DNA of 64,000 bases from an uncultured Gemmataceae bacterium (GTDB taxonomy: Bacteria > Planctomycetota > Planctomycetia > Gemmatales > Gemmataceae): the NCBI GenBank assembly GCA_937923405.1, contig CALDUY010000002.1, forward strand, positions 186,001 to 250,000, in the 5' to 3' direction. The translations under genes were made by a program, and so were the position numbers. A model generated the notes under the pieces. The model was not told the origin of the DNA and did no database searches. It saw only the letters and a program-made list of their open reading frames with translations. Shown one piece after another: positions 60,749 through 64,000 of this stretch (its first letter is position 1; each line of letters opens with the position of its first letter).

Positions 60749-62392
60749 ATGAGTACTCCTCAATCAGGCGGATTTCAACAACGGCTGGGGTTGTTCGATG
60801 CGACGATGCTTATCGTCGGCACGATGATCGGCTCCGGGATTTTTGTCACTTCCGTGTCAATTGCTCAGGACGTCGGTTCGGCGGGTTGGTTGATGGCTAT
60901 CTGGGCGCTGACGGGATTCATGACTGTCATTGGTGCGCTCAGTTACGCTGAGTTGGCCGGCATGATGCCCGAGGCGGGCGGGCAGTACGTCTATTTGCGG
61001 GAAGCCTACAGCCCGTTGTGGGCATTTCTCTACGGCTGGGTCTGCTTCCTGGTCATTCAGACGGGGTCGATCGCCGCCGTCGCCGTCGTCTTCGCCAAGT
61101 ATCTGGGATTGTTGGTTCCGGAACTGGGCACTGATCCTGAGCTAAATGCGATTTACACGATCAAAAATATCAATTTATCGATGACCTTGCCTCTAATGAC
61201 CGAGCCTTTCTTCACCAGGAAGGACTTCGTTATCACTTCGGGGCAGTTGGTGGCGGTGGGTATCATTAGTTTTCTAACGCTGCTGAATTGTCGCGGGGTC
61301 GAGGAAGGCAAGTGGGTGCAGAATATCTTCACCGTGGCCAAGACCGCTGGCTTACTGATGCTGATTGTCGTGGGGCTGACTGTGGTGCGAAGTCCCGAGG
61401 CCTGGGCGATGAATAGTGCCGATTGGTGGGGCGGCATCAGTGAGACGGATCGCTTCGCTGATGTGTCTCGAAAAGTCGGACAGATCGGCGTGTTGGCGGC
61501 CATCATGGTTGGCGGGGGAGCGATGGTCGGCTCGTTGTTCTCCGCCGATGCCTGGAACAACGTCACCTTCATTGCCGGTGAGATTCGCAATCCGCGCCGC
61601 AATCTACCCTTGAGCTTGGCTCTGGGTACCAGTTCGGTCATCTTGTTATATTTGCTGGCCAACATGGCCTACATCTCCTCGCTTCCTCTGCGCGGCAGTG
61701 AGGAACTTTATCGTCAAGTGCGCACGCTGGACGAGAAGGCGACGTCGCTGGAAGCGGCCAACCAACAGGAAGAAGCGGAGCAGGTTCGTCAGCAGAGGAA
61801 CGAGTTGCTCGAAGCTGCGTCCACATTCGATCGCGGCATCATCTTCGCCAAGGATCAGCGCGTTGGTACCGCTGTGCTGGAGTTGTGGTCGCCCCGCTAC
61901 GGCGCGCCGCTGATGGCGTTGGCCATCATGATTTCGACGTTCGGCTGTGTCAACGGCATGATCCTGATGGGAGGTCGCCTCTATTACGCGATGGCTCGTG
62001 ACAATTTGTTCTTCAAATCTGTGGGAATTCTCAGTGTCAAAGGCGTGCCAGTGGTTGGGTTAATTCTTCAGGGCGTCTGGTCGGTGTTGTTGGTATTCTC
62101 CGGTACCTACGACGATCTGCTCGACTTTGTCATCTTTGCGGTTCTGGTATTTTATGTGCTGACTGTGGCTGGGCTGTTCGTGCTTCGTCGAACCCAACCC
62201 AATGCTCAGCGTCCCTACCGTGCCTTTGGCTATCCGATCCTGCCGGCGGTTTACGTCTTGCTCTGTGCCGTAATCATGGTGAACCTGCTCGTGGTCAAAC
62301 CGATGTACACCTGGCCGGGGCTGATCATTGTGTTGACCGGCATTCCGGTCTACTTCCTCTGGCGATTGAGAGCGCGTGCAACAGCGGAGTAA
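60749..62392 (+). CDS. APC-family amino-acid permease with charged loop insertion
   Basis: A 547-residue permease of the APC superfamily, 12 or more transmembrane helices. TM1 has the substrate motif TMLIVGTMIGSGIFVTS; other family markers are ALSYAELAGMMPEAGGQYVY and AWNNVTFIAGEIRNPRRNLP. Between LANMAYISSLPL and DQRVGTAVLELW, where most members have a short loop, about 48 residues with coiled-coil character are inserted (LYRQVRTLDEKATSLEAANQ and EEAEQVRQQRNELLEAAS). The end is YRAFGYPILPAVYVLLCAVI. It follows the NSS transporter by 40 bp after the small subunit; both may take up amino acids. Confidence 0.9.
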   Translation: MSTPQSGGFQQRLGLFDATMLIVGTMIGSGIFVTSVSIAQDVGSAGWLMAIWALTGFMTVIGALSYAELAGMMPEAGGQYVYLREAYSPLWAFLYGWVCFLVIQTGSIAAVAVVFAKYLGLLVPELGTDPELNAIYTIKNINLSMTLPLMTEPFFTRKDFVITSGQLVAVGIISFLTLLNCRGVEEGKWVQNIFTVAKTAGLLMLIVVGLTVVRSPEAWAMNSADWWGGISETDRFADVSRKVGQIGVLAAIMVGGGAMVGSLFSADAWNNVTFIAGEIRNPRRNLPLSLALGTSSVILLYLLANMAYISSLPLRGSEELYRQVRTLDEKATSLEAANQQEEAEQVRQQRNELLEAASTFDRGIIFAKDQRVGTAVLELWSPRYGAPLMALAIMISTFGCVNGMILMGGRLYYAMARDNLFFKSVGILSVKGVPVVGLILQGVWSVLLVFSGTYDDLLDFVIFAVLVFYVLTVAGLFVLRRTQPNAQRPYRAFGYPILPAVYVLLCAVIMVNLLVVKPMYTWPGLIIVLTGIPVYFLWRLRARATAE

Positions 62393-62396
62393 GCGG

Positions 62397-63494
62397 ATGC
62401 GAATTAGACGGATTGATAGCGAACTGCTGCATGTGCCCTTGGCTCGTCCGCGTGCTTCGGCGCTGGAAGCGGCGTCCGGTCGGCTCAATCACATTGTGAC
62501 TCTTCTGGTCGAGGTTCACACGGACGAGCAACTCGTTGGCCTGGGTTTTGCCTACGCTCTGCAGACTTCCGGACGAGCCTTGCTCGCCACGTTGCAGGAC
62601 GACCTCATCCCGTTACTGATCGGCGAAGATCCGCTCGATCATGAACGGCTGACCTCCAAGGTCTACTGGCGCACTCAGACGGTGGGTCGGCGCGGGTTGG
62701 TGCAGCAAGCCTATTCCGCGCTAGATGTCGCCTTGTGGGATCTCAAAGGGAAGGCATCTAATTTGCCGTTGTACAAACTCCTCGGCGGCACGCGGGAATC
62801 GGTGGAAGTCTACGGTTCGGACACGGCGTGGCTGTGGATGTCGGTTGAGGAGATTCTCGACGCCTCACGCCCCTATCTCGATCAGGGGATGAAAGGCATC
62901 AAGGTCAAAGTCGGAGCCAATCCCGCGGAAGACTACGACAAGTTGGGCCGCCTGCGTGAGGCCCTGGATGACATCTGGATCGCTGTCGATGCCAACGAAC
63001 GCTACGACCTGGCTACGGCGTTGACGATGGGTCGGTTCTTTGAGGAGGAGATCGGCGTCGGCTGGTTCGAGGAACCGATCAGCTGTGAAGATGTCGCTGG
63101 CCATGTCCGGTTGGCGGAGAAACTCGACGTTCCCCTTGCCGCGGGGGAGATGCTCTTCGGACTAGACGAGTTTGAACGCTACCTGGAACAGGAGGCTCTG
63201 GCTGTGGTACAACCGGATGTCACGCGGTTGGGTGGCATTACCAGCTGGCTGAAGGTCGCCGCCTTGGCCGAACGTCGACATCTACCGGTCTCGCCGCATC
63301 TGTTACCGGAGATTGCCGTTCATCTGGCCTGCGGACTGCCTGGCGTTACCTCCGTCGAGTACATGCCCTGGTTGTACCCGCTGTTTGTCAATCCCCCCAA
63401 AATCGTTCAGGGCCGATTAGCTCCGCCAGCCGGTCCAGGGCTGGGCTTACAACTGGACCGTGACCGCGTCGCTACTTTTCGCGTGAAGTTCTAG
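62397..63494 (+). CDS. Mandelate racemase/muconate lactonizing enzyme-family protein
   Basis: A 365-residue enolase-superfamily enzyme. The ATG at 62397 lies 4 bp after the permease stop and is the better start. The N-terminal capping domain is followed by the barrel: GMKGIKVKVGANP (KxK base), VDANERYD, WFEEPISCEDV and AAGEMLFG metal ligands (Asp, Glu, Glu), then VVQPDVTRLGG and SPHLLPEIAVHLACG (His-Asp dyad). These features place it in the mandelate racemase subgroup, which includes sugar-acid dehydratases and racemases. The substrate is not readable. It follows a permease and precedes hppD. Confidence 0.9.
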   Translation: MRIRRIDSELLHVPLARPRASALEAASGRLNHIVTLLVEVHTDEQLVGLGFAYALQTSGRALLATLQDDLIPLLIGEDPLDHERLTSKVYWRTQTVGRRGLVQQAYSALDVALWDLKGKASNLPLYKLLGGTRESVEVYGSDTAWLWMSVEEILDASRPYLDQGMKGIKVKVGANPAEDYDKLGRLREALDDIWIAVDANERYDLATALTMGRFFEEEIGVGWFEEPISCEDVAGHVRLAEKLDVPLAAGEMLFGLDEFERYLEQEALAVVQPDVTRLGGITSWLKVAALAERRHLPVSPHLLPEIAVHLACGLPGVTSVEYMPWLYPLFVNPPKIVQGRLAPPAGPGLGLQLDRDRVATFRVKF

Positions 63495-63520
63495 TATGCG
63501 TTACAAAATGGTGCAGCGAA

Positions 63521-63636
63521 GCGGCAGGCTTTAGCCGGCGAAAAAACGGTAGCCGCAGGCTTTAGCCGGCGAAAGCAGGTTTCCGCCTGCGAAAGCAGCT
63601 TCATACTCCCTGCCGCTACACCATCTTGAGCAGCGT
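63521..63636. repeat. Dispersed palindromic repeat, copy C
   Basis: The block contains two related units, GGCAGGCTTTAGCCGGCGAA at 63523-63542 and GCAGGCTTTAGCCGGCGAAA at 63554-63573, then a decayed third, GCAGGTTTCCGCCTGCGAAA. A tail with CTGCCGCTACA and TCTTGAGCAGCG follows. Copies A and B have the same core, and copy A has the same tail. Unlike copy A, the arms here are direct and not inverted. It lies between the MR-like gene and hppD. Confidence 0.72.
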
Positions 63637-63707
63637 TCTAACCCGGCGGTTTGTGGATTCGATCCTCCTGCTCGCTTCCTAGAATGATAAGCAAGGAGGA
63701 CTAAACC

Positions 63708-64000
63708 ATGAACCCCGATCCACTCGCACTCAGAAAGATCGATCACGTTCGCTTCTTCGTCGGCAACGCTCGCCAGGCGGCCTATTTCTATCGCAACGCC
63801 TTCGGCTTCGATGTCATCGCCTACGCCGGTCTGGAAACCCGCATGCGCCATGAAGCTGGCTACGTCCTGCGACAAGGAGACATTACCTTCGTTCTCGCTT
63901 CGCCACTTGGTCCGGAACATCCCGAGGCGCAGCGCATTGTGGTGCATGGAGATGGGGTGCAGGACATCGCTCTTCAGGTGGATGATGTTCGCCAGGCCTA
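63708..64000 (+). CDS. hppD: 4-hydroxyphenylpyruvate dioxygenase, N-terminal part (cut by window end)
   Basis: About 97 residues are visible before the window ends. The ATG at 63708 has AAGGAGGA at 63693-63700. The sequence KIDHVRFFVGNARQAAYFYR, NAFGFDVIAYAGLETRMRH and VVHGDGVQDIALQVDDVRQA is the typical N-terminal VOC domain of HPPD, which turns 4-hydroxyphenylpyruvate into homogentisate in tyrosine breakdown. The iron-binding C-terminal domain is outside. The upstream transporters could supply aromatic amino acids to this pathway. Confidence 0.88.
   Translation, partial: MNPDPLALRKIDHVRFFVGNARQAAYFYRNAFGFDVIAYAGLETRMRHEAGYVLRQGDITFVLASPLGPEHPEAQRIVVHGDGVQDIALQVDDVRQA

Overview
The window looks like chromosomal DNA of a planctomycete, probably of the Gemmatales/Gemmataceae type. 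The evidence is the combination of families: a planctomycete-type cytochrome fused to WD40 repeats, a DUF1080 protein, a Tat-exported Gfo/Idh/MocA oxidoreductase, a BBP7-like outer-membrane barrel, large surface proteins with an LEPR-XLL-like N-terminal motif, archaeal-type C1-carrier genes (ftr/fhcD and fhcC), and many HEAT, zinc-ribbon and FHA proteins. No rRNA, tRNA, CRISPR array, prophage or insertion sequence was seen. Gene density is high, with frequent strand switches and several convergent pairs that overlap at their 3' ends.

Layout. 1-6.1 kb: the end of a UbiD-family decarboxylase, an ECF-like sigma factor, a hairpin-rich repeat region, then a cluster of two exported HEAT-repeat proteins and a seven-heme cytochrome with TPRs. 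6.1-15.1 kb: a minus-strand pair cmk-plsC, a small membrane-anchored coiled-coil protein, a hydroxyacid dehydrogenase, a lipoprotein, a VOC protein, a DUF1080 protein, a LarA-like racemase, a BBP7-like barrel and kbl. 15.2-20.7 kb: a secreted calpain-like protease with RTX repeats, then fadD and fadJ for fatty-acid beta-oxidation. 20.9-28.1 kb: a helix-turn-helix protein, a BshB1-like deacetylase, a small conserved protein, a XerC/D recombinase, a thioredoxin-fold/TPR protein, a PSCyt1-WD40 protein, ribD and an unknown gene.

28.1-39.2 kb is one 3,680-residue exported protein. It has twelve autotransporter-type beta-strand repeats, a beta-propeller of about 780 residues inserted inside one repeat unit, and seven Ig-like domains. 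39.5-44.3 kb: a Tat-type oxidoreductase, the ftr-fhcC pair without fhcA/B, and an acyl-CoA synthetase with a one-base frameshift near its end. 44.4-49.2 kb: FHA and zinc-ribbon membrane proteins of unknown role. 49.2-58.6 kb: pyrF and purM, several planctomycete hypotheticals, a VTC-domain/DUF4956 operon with a structured leader, a PQQ-type propeller, a small conserved protein and dtd. 58.6-64 kb: an NSS transporter with its 37-residue small subunit, an APC permease, a mandelate-racemase-like enzyme and the start of hppD. Together these suggest amino-acid uptake and catabolism.

Structural DNA. A palindromic repeat family (core GCAGGCTTTAGCCTGC or variants) occurs at 1.8, 12.2 and 63.5 kb. A perfect 27-bp tandem duplication lies at 21.43 kb. 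Hairpin terminators can be recognised at about 13.8, 16.75, 18.95, 28.1 and 54.6 kb. All family assignments rest on reading motifs by eye; no database search was run.
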